Under the pieces are notes generated by a model. That model did not search any database and was not told where the DNA came from. It saw only the letters and a list, made by a program, of their open reading frames with translations. 64,000 nt of DNA from Caldithrix abyssi DSM 13497 (GTDB taxonomy: Bacteria > Calditrichota > Calditrichia > Calditrichales > Calditrichaceae): positions 1,858,501-1,922,500 of the forward strand of contig NZ_CP018099.1 of assembly GCF_001886815.1 (NCBI RefSeq). Direction: 5' to 3'. The translations under genes were made by a program, and so were the position numbers. Shown one piece after another: positions 27,400 through 36,402 of the stretch (position 1 is the stretch's first letter; the number at the start of each line of letters is the position of its first letter).

Positions 27400-28017
27400 A
27401 TGCGAGAAAATACCTCGCCTGTGAAAATTCCTCTCCTTCGTCCGGATCAGCAAGACGCTTTGGCGTTAAATCAACTGTTATTAAAGCGCAAATCTCACAG
27501 GAATTTTAAGCCACAATCCATAACTCTTAAAGAGCTTTCGCAGTTATTATGGGCGGCACAGGGCGCTGTGGCGCCTGGCCGTCGAACCGCGCCTTCGGCC
27601 GGAGCCATTTTCCCTTTTAGAATTCTGACTGCCATTGAATTAGCCCCTCCTCAAATGAGCGTTGGTTTGTATTTGTTTGAGCCTGATGCTTTTAGATTAA
27701 AGTTAATGGCGAAAGGAGCCTTTAGAGAAAAATTGTATCAGGCCTGCATGTTTCAGGAGTGCATTTTGCAAGCCCCGCTTTGTCTTATTTTGTATGCCAA
27801 GCTAACGATGGTGGAACGCGTTTACGGAGAACGCGCTTTCAATTATATCTTTCTGGAAGGGGGGCATATTGGTCAGAATATTTATCTGGCGGCAACGGCA
27901 TTAAATCTGGGCACGGTTGCCGTGGGCGCCTTCAGGGATGAAATGATCAGGCAAATTCTTATGCTTTCGGCAGACGACATTCCGGTTTACCTCTTTCCGG
28001 TGGGAAAGCCCGTTTAA
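27400..28017 (+). CDS. SagB/nitroreductase-family oxidoreductase
   Basis: An FMN-dependent nitroreductase-fold protein of 205 residues. RKSHRNFKPQSITLKELSQLLWAAQG, RRTAPSAGAIFPF and, near the end, EGGHIGQNIYLAATALNLGTVAVGAF match the SagB/ThcOx-type group, which includes azoline oxidases and uncharacterised relatives. No thiazole-peptide genes are adjacent, so a peptide-modifying role is not supported. AGGAGAGAGGAAG precedes the ATG. It heads a run of three small genes. Confidence 0.85.
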   Translation: MRENTSPVKIPLLRPDQQDALALNQLLLKRKSHRNFKPQSITLKELSQLLWAAQGAVAPGRRTAPSAGAIFPFRILTAIELAPPQMSVGLYLFEPDAFRLKLMAKGAFREKLYQACMFQECILQAPLCLILYAKLTMVERVYGERAFNYIFLEGGHIGQNIYLAATALNLGTVAVGAFRDEMIRQILMLSADDIPVYLFPVGKPV

Positions 28018-28076
28018 AAAACGTTACGTTGCGTTTCATAAATAAATGATTGTATAATCATGAAGGAGGGTAGGCC

Positions 28077-28544
28077 ATGCCATTGCAAAAATTACGAAAT
28101 TTTTTGGATGAGCAGGGGGTGCGCTATGTTTTAATTGTCCATTCGCCGGCGTACACCGCTCAGGAAATTGCCGCATCGGCGCACATTCCCGGAAAAAAAT
28201 TAGCCAAAACGGTGATGGCTAAGGTTGATGGCAAGATGTCCATGTTTGTTTTGCCGGCCACTTATCAATTAGATTTGAGCAAATGCAAGGCGGAGATGAA
28301 CGCTAAAGAGGTTGAGTTAGCCAGCGAAGAGGAGTTTAAATACCTGTTCCCCGAATGTGAAATCGGCGCCATGCCGCCTTTTGGAAATCTTTATGGCTTG
28401 CCGGTTTATGCCTGCAAGGAACTGGCTGAGAATGATGAAATCGCTTTCAACGCCGGCAACCATCGAGAACTCATCAAATTGCCGTTTGCCGATTTCCAAC
28501 GCCTGGTAAATCCAATGATAATTGACATAACCAAAGAAATGTAA
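28077..28544 (+). CDS. YbaK/ProX-family aminoacyl-tRNA deacylase
   Basis: Members of this family clear mischarged tRNAs (for example Cys- or Ala-tRNA(Pro)). The 155-residue protein has HSPAYTAQEIAASAHIPG, KTVMAKVDGK with the conserved Lys, and GAMPPFGNLYGLPVY, which are characteristic of the YbaK fold. It keeps GxxxPFG and the C-terminal GNHRELIKL. AAGGAGGGTAGGCC lies before the ATG. Exact tRNA substrate unknown. Confidence 0.9.
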   Translation: MPLQKLRNFLDEQGVRYVLIVHSPAYTAQEIAASAHIPGKKLAKTVMAKVDGKMSMFVLPATYQLDLSKCKAEMNAKEVELASEEEFKYLFPECEIGAMPPFGNLYGLPVYACKELAENDEIAFNAGNHRELIKLPFADFQRLVNPMIIDITKEM

Positions 28545-28555
28545 AGGAGAACGCC

Positions 28556-28852
28556 ATGCCAACCTTTATTTTATTAACCAAACTATCGCCCTCGGCCATG
28601 AAGGACGCCCGGACGCGCGAACAGATCGGGCGGGAATGGTTCGAAACCGTCAAGCAAAAGTGTCCTGAAGTGCGCTGGATTGATCATTTTGCGCTGCTGG
28701 GTCAATATGACTTTATGGATATCTATGAAGCCCCGGATGAAAAAACGGCGATTAAGGTTTCCATGATTACCATGTCTAAAGGCGCGGTAAAAGCGGAAAG
28801 CATGCCGGCCATTCCTTACAAGCAGTACCTGGAAGTGATTAAAGATATTTGA
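28556..28852 (+). CDS. GYD-domain protein
   Basis: A 98-residue ferredoxin-like-fold protein. LGQYDFMDIYEAPDEKTAIKVSMI is the GYD pattern (G-x-YD), and the N-terminal TFILLTKLS is the expected first strand. The family function is not known. It sits 11 bases after the YbaK gene with AAAGGAGAACGCC as its ribosome site, so they are co-transcribed. Confidence 0.85.
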   Translation: MPTFILLTKLSPSAMKDARTREQIGREWFETVKQKCPEVRWIDHFALLGQYDFMDIYEAPDEKTAIKVSMITMSKGAVKAESMPAIPYKQYLEVIKDI

Positions 28853-28905
28853 AAAGCGGCAGGGGCTGTTTGATTAAAAGAGAGTCTGTCTTGCCCTCAC
28901 CCCTT

Positions 28906-28948
28906 CGATCTCCCTCTCCCGGAATAAAAGTCTGGGAGAGAGAGATCG
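28906..28948. repeat. Palindromic CTCCCTCTCCC element
   Basis: Arms CGATCTCCCTCTCCC (28906-28920) and GGGAGAGAGAGATCG (28934-28948) pair over 15 bp with one mismatch around a 13-base loop. It is preceded by CCCTCACCCC. Related shorter palindromes are at 25635-25657 and 52621-52643. Confidence 0.85.
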
Positions 28949-29022
28949 AGCGTTGGGAGTTATTTCCAATGGTGTAGGCGATTCCTGCGCTGGCCAGCTT
29001 CGTGCAAAGGCGAAAAAAGTAA

Positions 29023-29085
29023 TGACAGGTCGGCGACCATTCAACCATTTTACCATTCAACCAATCAACAATTCATCCATTACAG
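29023..29085. repeat. Anchor sequence plus 8-bp AACCATTC array
   Basis: TGACAGGTCGGCGACCATTC is nearly the same as 4528-4547. AACCATTT / TACCATTC / AACCAATC / AACAATTC / ATCCATTA follow as 8-base units. Confidence 0.75.
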
Positions 29086-29228
29086 CAGCAAAATTTTTGC
29101 ATGCTAAAGTATTGGCTTTATTGAAAAAAGTTATTTAACATAATAATTTGCTAAAAATGCAGGAATATCTTAATATTCGGCCAACTTGTTAAGCGTTTTA
29201 ATTAAAAGACAAGGAAGGCTAAAACGGC

Positions 29229-30446
29229 ATGAAATTAAAATTTGTAGCCCGACCTTATGAATTGATTAATAAAATTCAAAACTATTCGTGGGGTACGCGC
29301 AATGAACAGGCGTTTATTCCCCGTTTATTGAATATGGCGGTTGAGCCCGATACGCCTTACGCCGAACTGTGGATGGGCACGCATCCCAATGCGCCTTCAG
29401 AAGTGGTGGTTGACGGGCGTCGGATCCTTTTAAGCGAGTTCATAAAGCAGTTTCCGCAGCAAATTTTGGGTACCAGGGTGATCGAGCGTTTTGGCGTTCA
29501 ATTACCGTTTCTTTTTAAGGTGTTGTCTGCCGCAGAAGCGCTTTCCATTCAGGCCCATCCCAATAAGCAACAGGCCGAAGTCCTCCATCAAAGAGACCCG
29601 GAACACTACCCGGACGACAACCACAAACCGGAAATTGCCATTGCCCTGGATGAGTTGACCGCGCTGGTGGGTTTTCGCTCGCTAAAAGAAATGGACGCCG
29701 TATTGCGTACCTTTCCGGAAATTTTAGAATTTACCGGCCCGTTAGAGTTCACTTTCGAGGGTGCGCGTCATGAGGAACAAGAGAATCGACAAAAGTTCAG
29801 GCAATTTTATCAGACGTTGATGCTAAAATCGCAAACGCATGCAACGGAGATGGAGGCCACGTTGAATAAAATCGAGCAAAAATTACTACAAAAGAAAAAG
29901 CGCACCGAAAGGGATGAATGGTTCCTAAAGCTGAAAAAAAAATACGGGGCCGATGTGGGCCTGTTTTCCATTTACCTGCTGAATTTGCTGCATCTGAAAA
30001 AAGGGCAGGGCGTATTTTTGAAAGCCGGAGTGCCGCACGCCTACTTAAAAGGCAACATCGTCGAATGCATGGCTAACTCCGACAATGTAGTGCGCGCCGG
30101 ATTAACGCCAAAGTTTAAGGACGTAAAAACGTTGATCGAAGTTTTAACGTATGAAACGGGGCCGGTGGAAATTTACGAAGGCGCTCAGAACGCAAAATAT
30201 GTTTATAAAACGCCGGTGGATGAGTTTTCCATCACGCATGTGAATTTAGATGAGAAATCAAAGCTAAGGTTTTTCCTGGAAACGGTGAGCATCATGATGG
30301 TTGTAAACGGCAAGGGAGAGATTGTTTTTAATGGAGGTCGTTTAGCAATTCAGAAAGGACAATCGATTTTGCTCCCTGCAGAAATCGCTTCATTTGAACT
30401 GGTAAGCGACGGTTCTCTGGAAATATTTAGCGCTTATGTACCTTAA
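29229..30446 (+). CDS. manA: Mannose-6-phosphate isomerase, class I
   Basis: It interconverts mannose-6-phosphate and fructose-6-phosphate, feeding mannose into glycolysis. The 405-residue protein has the type-I cupin signatures: QNYSWGTRN, then KVLSAAEALSIQAHPNK with the zinc-binding Gln and His, HKPEIAIAL with the Glu, and AYLKGNIVECMANSDNVVRAGLTPK. It is the first gene of a mannoside operon: the GH38 gene starts 19 bases later, then galM and GH125. An AAGGAAGG site lies 11 bases before the ATG. Confidence 0.95.
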   Translation: MKLKFVARPYELINKIQNYSWGTRNEQAFIPRLLNMAVEPDTPYAELWMGTHPNAPSEVVVDGRRILLSEFIKQFPQQILGTRVIERFGVQLPFLFKVLSAAEALSIQAHPNKQQAEVLHQRDPEHYPDDNHKPEIAIALDELTALVGFRSLKEMDAVLRTFPEILEFTGPLEFTFEGARHEEQENRQKFRQFYQTLMLKSQTHATEMEATLNKIEQKLLQKKKRTERDEWFLKLKKKYGADVGLFSIYLLNLLHLKKGQGVFLKAGVPHAYLKGNIVECMANSDNVVRAGLTPKFKDVKTLIEVLTYETGPVEIYEGAQNAKYVYKTPVDEFSITHVNLDEKSKLRFFLETVSIMMVVNGKGEIVFNGGRLAIQKGQSILLPAEIASFELVSDGSLEIFSAYVP

Positions 30447-30465
30447 AAAAAGTATTGAGGTCAAT

Positions 30466-33400
30466 ATGCATCCCAAAGAGGTTACGATTTATTTAAACCG
30501 GATTCAGAATTTTCTGCAAAGAATGGAAACCCATTTTTATCCTGAGAACGTGCCGTTACAACTGGAATATGCTCTTGTTGACCGGCAAAAATTATTGTCC
30601 ATTGAACAGGTAAAAAAGTTACCTTTTTCATCTATTCGCATTGGTGAAAAGTGGGGCGAAGCCTGGCAGGTGGCCTGGTTTCATGTGAAGGGCAAAATCC
30701 CCGCTGGCTGGGCCGGTAAAGAGGTGGTTGCCAGGATCAATCTGGGCGGCGAAGGATTAATCTTTACGGACAGTGGGGAGCCGCTTCAATCGCTGTCCAG
30801 TTATTCGGTAATGGATCCGGAGGCCATCCGAGACGTTGTTCATCTCTCTACTGCAGGAAGCGAAGTGGAATTCTGGATCGAAGTCTCTTCAACGGAGATA
30901 TTGGGCATCCATCGCTTGCAGGACCCGACAGAGAAAAACGGCAAACGACACGGCTATTACGAATCTCACGTCCGCTACGCCTATTTATCGACATTTAACC
31001 GCAGCCTGTGGCATCTGGCGCTGGATCTGGATATTTTGTTCGGTTTGCTGAAAAAATTGCCGCAAAACTCGGTGCGATTTATCCGGATTTTAAAGGTCGT
31101 TAACCGGGCTCTGGCGGAATTTGCCGATGATATTGGCCGCGCTGAAAAAGCGCGAGCGGTTCTGCGTGATGCGTTGAAAAGTCCGGCCTGCCCCACGGAG
31201 CTCACGGCCTTTGCCATTGGCCATGCCCATATCGATACGGCCTGGCTGTGGCCGATCGACGAAACGATCCGTAAATGCGGCCGAACGTTTTCTAACCAGC
31301 TAATGCTTTTAAAAAAGTATCCGCAGTACGTGTTTGGCGCTTCGCAGGCCCAGCATTACCTTTTTGTTAAAGAACACTATCCCGCCATTTACCAGGCCAT
31401 AAAACGCCTGGTAAAAGAAGGGCGCTGGGAGGTGCAGGGGGCAATGTGGGTGGAAGCCGATTGCAATTTACCTTCGGGCGAGTCGCTTACACGCCAGATT
31501 TTGTACGGCAAAAACTTTTTTATGGATGAGTTCGGCGTTGATGTAAAGAATGTATGGCTGCCGGACGGATTTGGCTTTTCGCCTTCTCTGCCGCAAATTT
31601 TAAAACGCAGCGGCGTGGAATATTTTTTAACGCAAAAACTCTCCTGGAATCAGGTCAACGATTTTCCCTATTCGTTGTTTATCTGGCGCGGCATCGAAGG
31701 CAGCGAAGTACTGGCGCATTTTCCGCCCGAGGATATTTACAGAAGTCCGCTCACGCCGGAGTACCTGATCAAAGGCCGCGAAAATTTTATGGAAAAAGAC
31801 ATTGCCGATGAATTTCTCTCTCTGTTTGGCATTGGCGACGGCGGAGGCGGCCCGAAAGAGGAGCACATCGAAAACGGCCTGCGCTTGCAGAACCTGGAAG
31901 GCGCGCCGAAAGTGAAATTTGCCAGCGCCTCGGCGTTTTTTGAGACGGTAAAAAAATACCGTGACGAGCTGCCCGTGTGGACAGGCGATCTTTACCTGGA
32001 AGCCCACCGCGGCACCTTTACCTCCCAGGCCCGCGTAAAAAAAGCAAACCGTCAACTGGAGTTTAAGCTGCGTCTGGCAGAGATGCTGGCCTGCTGCCTG
32101 CCTTTGCAGGCCTATCCCGCAGATTTTTTTGAAGAAAACTGGAAGCGCCTGCTTTTGAATCAGTTTCACGACATTATTCCGGGTTCAAGCATTAATGAAG
32201 TCTATCAAACAGTTTTTAAAGAATACGAGCAGATGTTTCGCTCGCTGGATGAGATGATCAAACGCACCGCTCGCCAGTTGTTCACGGAAAATACGAACAG
32301 CCTGCTTGTCTTTAACAGTTTACCTTTTACGTGCGATGAGGTCATCATTTTGCCGGATGGCTGGAGCGGCGCAGTGGATGACGATCATCAGCCCCTGCAA
32401 GTTCAGCAGCTCAACGGTAAAACGCTGGCTATGGTTGAATTGCCGGCGCTCGGGTATTTAAATATCCACCGTCAAGACGCAGACAGCAAGCCGGGACCTT
32501 CCATGAAAAATAAAGACGATCTGCTGCTGGAAAATGCGCGTATCCGCTACCGTTTTGATCCAACGGGAAAACTGGTTGAAGCCTATGACAAAGAGGCACA
32601 GCATTCCATTTTCCTGCCTGGCATGCGCGGCAATCTGCTGCAATTATTTGAAGATCGCCCTAATAAGTGGGACGCCTGGGATATCGATTCCTTTTATGAA
32701 GAGCAGTTGCTGGAAATAGCCGACGCTCATACCTTCCAGCGCCTGGAAGCGGGGCCCTTGCGCAATGCCATCCGCTTTACCTATCGCATTGGCGCCTCTA
32801 CCATTGAACAAACGGTTTATTTAAGAGCGCACAGTAAACGTCTGGATTTTGAAACGGCCGTGCAGTGGCACGAAAGCCACCGGATGTTGCGCGTGGCATT
32901 CCAGGTGAATATCCAGGCAACCCAGGCGGCCTTTGACGTGCAATACGGATATTTTTTCCGACCGACGCATCGTAATTCTGCCTGGGAACGCGCCCGTTTT
33001 GAAGTGGCGGCGCACAAATACGCCGATCTTTCTCAGCCCGATTACGGCGTGGCTCTGTTGAATGACAGCAAGTATGGTTACAAAGTGCAGGACAACGAGT
33101 TAAATTTGAATTTGCTGCGAGCGCCCACCTATCCGGATCCGGACTGCGACCGGGGAGAACACTCTTTTGTTTACAGTTTACTGCCGCACATCGGCGATCT
33201 GGTTCATTCCGATGTAATGCAAGAGGCTTTACAATTAAATCAACCGCCGGTTCTTTTCAATGGGCTGAAAAACGAGAAGGACGCTGTTTTGCCCTTCCGT
33301 TTAAGCGGGCAATTCGTCCATCTGGAAGCGGTTAAAAAAGCGGAAAAAGAGAATGCTCTTATTTTAAGACTGGTTGAGGCGCGCGGCATGAAGAGTCACA

Positions 33401-33549
33401 CCTATTTAAATTTTTCTAATATACCCGCAAAAATTATAGAAACGGATTTGTTAGAATGGCAAAACCTGAAACGTTATCCGACTAATCAGATTATTCGCCT
33501 GGAATTCGAGCCATTTGAAATTAAAACTTTGAAAATCTTTTTTGAGTGA
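30466..33549 (+). CDS. Alpha-mannosidase, glycoside hydrolase family 38
   Basis: It cleaves alpha-mannosides from the non-reducing end. With the ATG at 30466 (MHPKEVTIYL), preceded by TTGAGGTCAAT, it has 1027 residues; a start at 30436 would overlap manA. The zinc-binding motif is IGHAHIDTAWLWP (His255, Asp257). The nucleophile is Asp367 in WLPDGFGFS. QFHDIIPGSSI carries a further metal His. The C-terminal half is the family's beta-rich region. No signal peptide is seen, so it probably acts in the cytoplasm on imported oligosaccharides, in line with manA upstream. Confidence 0.95.
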   Translation: MHPKEVTIYLNRIQNFLQRMETHFYPENVPLQLEYALVDRQKLLSIEQVKKLPFSSIRIGEKWGEAWQVAWFHVKGKIPAGWAGKEVVARINLGGEGLIFTDSGEPLQSLSSYSVMDPEAIRDVVHLSTAGSEVEFWIEVSSTEILGIHRLQDPTEKNGKRHGYYESHVRYAYLSTFNRSLWHLALDLDILFGLLKKLPQNSVRFIRILKVVNRALAEFADDIGRAEKARAVLRDALKSPACPTELTAFAIGHAHIDTAWLWPIDETIRKCGRTFSNQLMLLKKYPQYVFGASQAQHYLFVKEHYPAIYQAIKRLVKEGRWEVQGAMWVEADCNLPSGESLTRQILYGKNFFMDEFGVDVKNVWLPDGFGFSPSLPQILKRSGVEYFLTQKLSWNQVNDFPYSLFIWRGIEGSEVLAHFPPEDIYRSPLTPEYLIKGRENFMEKDIADEFLSLFGIGDGGGGPKEEHIENGLRLQNLEGAPKVKFASASAFFETVKKYRDELPVWTGDLYLEAHRGTFTSQARVKKANRQLEFKLRLAEMLACCLPLQAYPADFFEENWKRLLLNQFHDIIPGSSINEVYQTVFKEYEQMFRSLDEMIKRTARQLFTENTNSLLVFNSLPFTCDEVIILPDGWSGAVDDDHQPLQVQQLNGKTLAMVELPALGYLNIHRQDADSKPGPSMKNKDDLLLENARIRYRFDPTGKLVEAYDKEAQHSIFLPGMRGNLLQLFEDRPNKWDAWDIDSFYEEQLLEIADAHTFQRLEAGPLRNAIRFTYRIGASTIEQTVYLRAHSKRLDFETAVQWHESHRMLRVAFQVNIQATQAAFDVQYGYFFRPTHRNSAWERARFEVAAHKYADLSQPDYGVALLNDSKYGYKVQDNELNLNLLRAPTYPDPDCDRGEHSFVYSLLPHIGDLVHSDVMQEALQLNQPPVLFNGLKNEKDAVLPFRLSGQFVHLEAVKKAEKENALILRLVEARGMKSHTYLNFSNIPAKIIETDLLEWQNLKRYPTNQIIRLEFEPFEIKTLKIFFE

Positions 33550-33566
33550 GAAAGGGAAAATCGTAA

Positions 33567-34640
33567 ATGGAATTGATTAGCGCGAAAAGCTTTCGTAAAA
33601 AGCTCCAGGGAGTGGACGTTGATCTGATAACTTTAAAGAATGACGGCGGCATGCAAATGCAGGTTACCAACTATGGCGCGCGTGTGGTCAGCCTGCTGGC
33701 GCCGGATGAACACGGAAATTTAAGCGATGTGGTTGCTGGATATGATGATCTGGACGCCTATGTGCAGGACCCCTATTATTTTGGGGCGATAATCGGTCGA
33801 TGCGCCAACAGAATAGCGGATGGAAAATTTTCTTTGTTCGGGAAGAGTTACCAGTTAACCCTTAACGTGGGAAAAGATCATGTATATGGAGGGATTTTTG
33901 GCCTGCACGCAAAAGTGTGGATTATGGAACAGCTTTCGGAGAGGGAAGTGTTGTTGAGCGTCGGTTCGCCTAACGGAGAAGAAGGCTATCCTGGATCGGT
34001 GCATTTTGAAGCGCGCTATCTTTTGCGTGAGGACAACAGCGTTTATATTTCTCTTACGGCGCGTTCGGATCAACCAACGATTGTGAACATGACGCACCAT
34101 TCTTACTTTAACCTGTCCGGCTTTACGTCATCAAGCGATACTTCTCAAAATATTCTGGATCACCGCCTTAAAGTGGAAGCCGATTATTTTACGCCGATAA
34201 ACGAGCGTTTGCTTCCCACCGGAGAAATTCGACCGGTGGCGGGCAGCGCACTGGATTTTCGTGATTTTTATGCCATTGGCCAAAGAATCGATGAAAAGGA
34301 AGAGCAAATACAATTCGCCGGAGGGTATGATCATAATTTTGTCTTGCGTGATTTCAATAACAGAATTATCAAGGCGGCCACGGTGATTGAGCCTACCTCC
34401 GGTCGAAAGTTGGAAGTTTTTACCAATGTTCCGGGGCTGCAACTGTACACCGCAAACAAAGTTTTGGAAACAAGCGGTAAACATGGTGTTCGCTTTGGTC
34501 GTTACAGCGCGTTTTGTCTGGAAACGCAGCACTTTCCGGATGCGCCTAATCATCCCCATTTCCCGATGATTGTTTTGATGCCCGAACATATATATCGGCA
34601 TGAGATTATTTATCGTTTTAGTTTGCTCCAGGACAAGTAA
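33567..34640 (+). CDS. galM: Aldose 1-epimerase (galactose mutarotase)
   Basis: It equilibrates alpha and beta anomers of hexoses. The 357-residue protein has NYGARVVSLLAPD, GRCANRI, MTHHSYFNLSG with the catalytic His, GGYDHNFVL, and the catalytic Glu in CLETQHFPDAPNHP. No signal peptide is visible. It lies 17 bases after the mannosidase and 18 before GH125, so it most likely serves the same sugar operon, perhaps on released mannose. Confidence 0.94.
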   Translation: MELISAKSFRKKLQGVDVDLITLKNDGGMQMQVTNYGARVVSLLAPDEHGNLSDVVAGYDDLDAYVQDPYYFGAIIGRCANRIADGKFSLFGKSYQLTLNVGKDHVYGGIFGLHAKVWIMEQLSEREVLLSVGSPNGEEGYPGSVHFEARYLLREDNSVYISLTARSDQPTIVNMTHHSYFNLSGFTSSSDTSQNILDHRLKVEADYFTPINERLLPTGEIRPVAGSALDFRDFYAIGQRIDEKEEQIQFAGGYDHNFVLRDFNNRIIKAATVIEPTSGRKLEVFTNVPGLQLYTANKVLETSGKHGVRFGRYSAFCLETQHFPDAPNHPHFPMIVLMPEHIYRHEIIYRFSLLQDK

Positions 34641-34658
34641 ACAGAAGAGAAGACGCCC

Positions 34659-36080
34659 ATGGAAAGGCGCCAATTTTTAAAAGCAGGGAGTATTTTTATG
34701 GCTGGCGCTGTGGTCGGTTTGCCCGATTGGCTTGAGGCCCGTTCCTTTAAATCGCAGCGGCCTGTGCCCGCAAAACGAAAATTTAGCAGTCAGGCGGTAG
34801 AGCAGACCATTCAGCAGGTGAAAGCCGATATTGTCGATCAAGAAGTGGCCTGGATGTTTGAAAATTGTTTTCCCAACACACTGGACACCACAGTCGCATT
34901 TAGCGAGCGCGAAGGGCGCCCCGAAACCTTTGTCATAACCGGAGATATCCCCGCCATGTGGCTGCGCGACTCTTCGGCTCAGGTGTGGCCCTATCTTAAA
35001 CTGGCAAAAGAGGACGAAAGCTTAAAGGCGTTGATTGCCGGAGTGATTAACAAACAGGTAAACTTCATTCTGCTGGATCCTTACGCCAATGCCTTTTATA
35101 ACGAGCCGAAGCTGGGAGAATGGGCCAAAGATTTAACAGAGATGAAGCCCGGCGTGCATGAACGCAAGTGGGAAATCGATTCTTTGTGTTACCCCATACG
35201 CCTGAGTTACGGTTATTGGCAGGTTACAGGCGACGTTTCTGTATTTGACGATAATTGGAAAAAGGCTGCCCTGAGTATTTACCGTACGTTCCGTGAGCAG
35301 CAGCGTTTGGAAAGTCCGGGGCCTTACACTTTTATGCGGGTTACCGAGCGGGCCACCGACACCGTTCCCCTGCAAGGGTATGGCTTTCCCACGCGCAAAA
35401 TCGGCCTCATTCATTCTATGTTCCGTCCTTCGGATGACGCCTGCATCTTTCCCTTTCTGGTGCCTTCTAACTGGTTTGCAGCGCAGAGTTTGCGTCAGAT
35501 GGCCGAAATCTTTAACGCCGTGTGGAACGACACAGAATGGGCGGCGCGTTTTTCGGATTTTGCCGACGAAATCGAGGCGCTTTTGCAAAAACATGCGGTG
35601 GTAGAACATGCGGTACATGGCCCTGTTTTTGCCTATGAAATTGACGGCTTTGGCAACCACCTGTTTATGGATGACGCCAACGTGCCCGGTTTGCTGTCTC
35701 TGCCTTACCTGGGGGCGGTTGACCGGAAGGACGAAATTTACCAGAACACGCGTCGGTTAATTTTGAGCGCGGACAATCCCTATTTTTTCAAAGGCCGGGC
35801 GGGCGAGGGCATAGGCGGGCCGCACGTGGCGCTGGATTACATCTGGCCGATGAGTGTTATTATGCGCGCCTTAACCAGCGATGATGAAAAAGAAATTCTC
35901 ACCTGCTTGAGGACGCTGAAAAAAACGCATGCCGGCACGGGATTTATGCACGAATCGTTTCACAAAGATAATCCGCAAAAATACACGCGTTCCTGGTTCG
36001 CCTGGGCCAACACTCTGTTTGGGGAGCTGATATTGACCATTCGGGAAAAACATCCCGATTTATTAAAGCGGGAGATTTAA
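34659..36080 (+). CDS. GH125 exo-alpha-mannosidase with Tat-type signal
   Basis: Members hydrolyse alpha-1,6-mannosides without a metal. The 473-residue protein starts MERRQFLKAGSIFMAGAVVG, a twin-arginine-type signal, so it is probably exported folded through the Tat system. TGDIPAMWLRDSSAQVWPYL (residues 94-113), KWEIDSLCYPIRLSYGYW, DDANVPGLLSLPYLG and RAGEGIGGPH follow the family order. The gene closes the operon. An exported GH125 with an apparently cytoplasmic GH38 suggests stepwise breakdown of mannan or N-glycan-type chains. Confidence 0.92.
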   Translation: MERRQFLKAGSIFMAGAVVGLPDWLEARSFKSQRPVPAKRKFSSQAVEQTIQQVKADIVDQEVAWMFENCFPNTLDTTVAFSEREGRPETFVITGDIPAMWLRDSSAQVWPYLKLAKEDESLKALIAGVINKQVNFILLDPYANAFYNEPKLGEWAKDLTEMKPGVHERKWEIDSLCYPIRLSYGYWQVTGDVSVFDDNWKKAALSIYRTFREQQRLESPGPYTFMRVTERATDTVPLQGYGFPTRKIGLIHSMFRPSDDACIFPFLVPSNWFAAQSLRQMAEIFNAVWNDTEWAARFSDFADEIEALLQKHAVVEHAVHGPVFAYEIDGFGNHLFMDDANVPGLLSLPYLGAVDRKDEIYQNTRRLILSADNPYFFKGRAGEGIGGPHVALDYIWPMSVIMRALTSDDEKEILTCLRTLKKTHAGTGFMHESFHKDNPQKYTRSWFAWANTLFGELILTIREKHPDLLKREI

Positions 36081-36402
36081 AGATTGAAAAACGTAGCACA
36101 CGCTTTTATCGCCTGAGTGTATTTTCGTCCCGGGCAAATCAAAGGCAAGGGGCATTCCCCTGGCCCATGACGTGTTGTTCACGAAATGATCAGGGGAATT
36201 CTGAACGCGCTGGCCTCCGGCCGGAATGAGGCCTTTAAAAGAGCCTGATGATCGGACGCTTTCATCAGTAAAAGATTTCCTACTTTTGATTTTAATTATG
36301 GCTTTTCAGGTTTAATTTTTTTATATTCTTAGACCTTATTCATGCTTATAGAACAAATGGTCGCGTTTTTAGTAAAAAAACTGAAACAAGTTCGGAGTAT
36401 TT
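36081..36402. other. Structured intergenic region
   Basis: ATTCCCCTG (36154-36162) pairs with CAGGGGAAT (36191-36199), with a CGTG/CACG stem inside the loop. A GGCC-rich hairpin lies just downstream. No T-run follows, so it is not a standard terminator. The rest is AT-rich leader of the next gene. Confidence 0.5.

Larger units (their letters stand above)
28853..29228. other. Repeat-containing intergenic region
   Basis: It holds a palindromic CTCCC element (28906-28948) and an anchor plus 8-bp array (29023-29085). The rest is AT-rich and should contain the manA promoter. Confidence 0.7.

Noticed and set aside
36154-36199. Rho-independent terminator for the GH125 gene
   Set aside because: The hairpin has a 28-base loop and no T-run after it.
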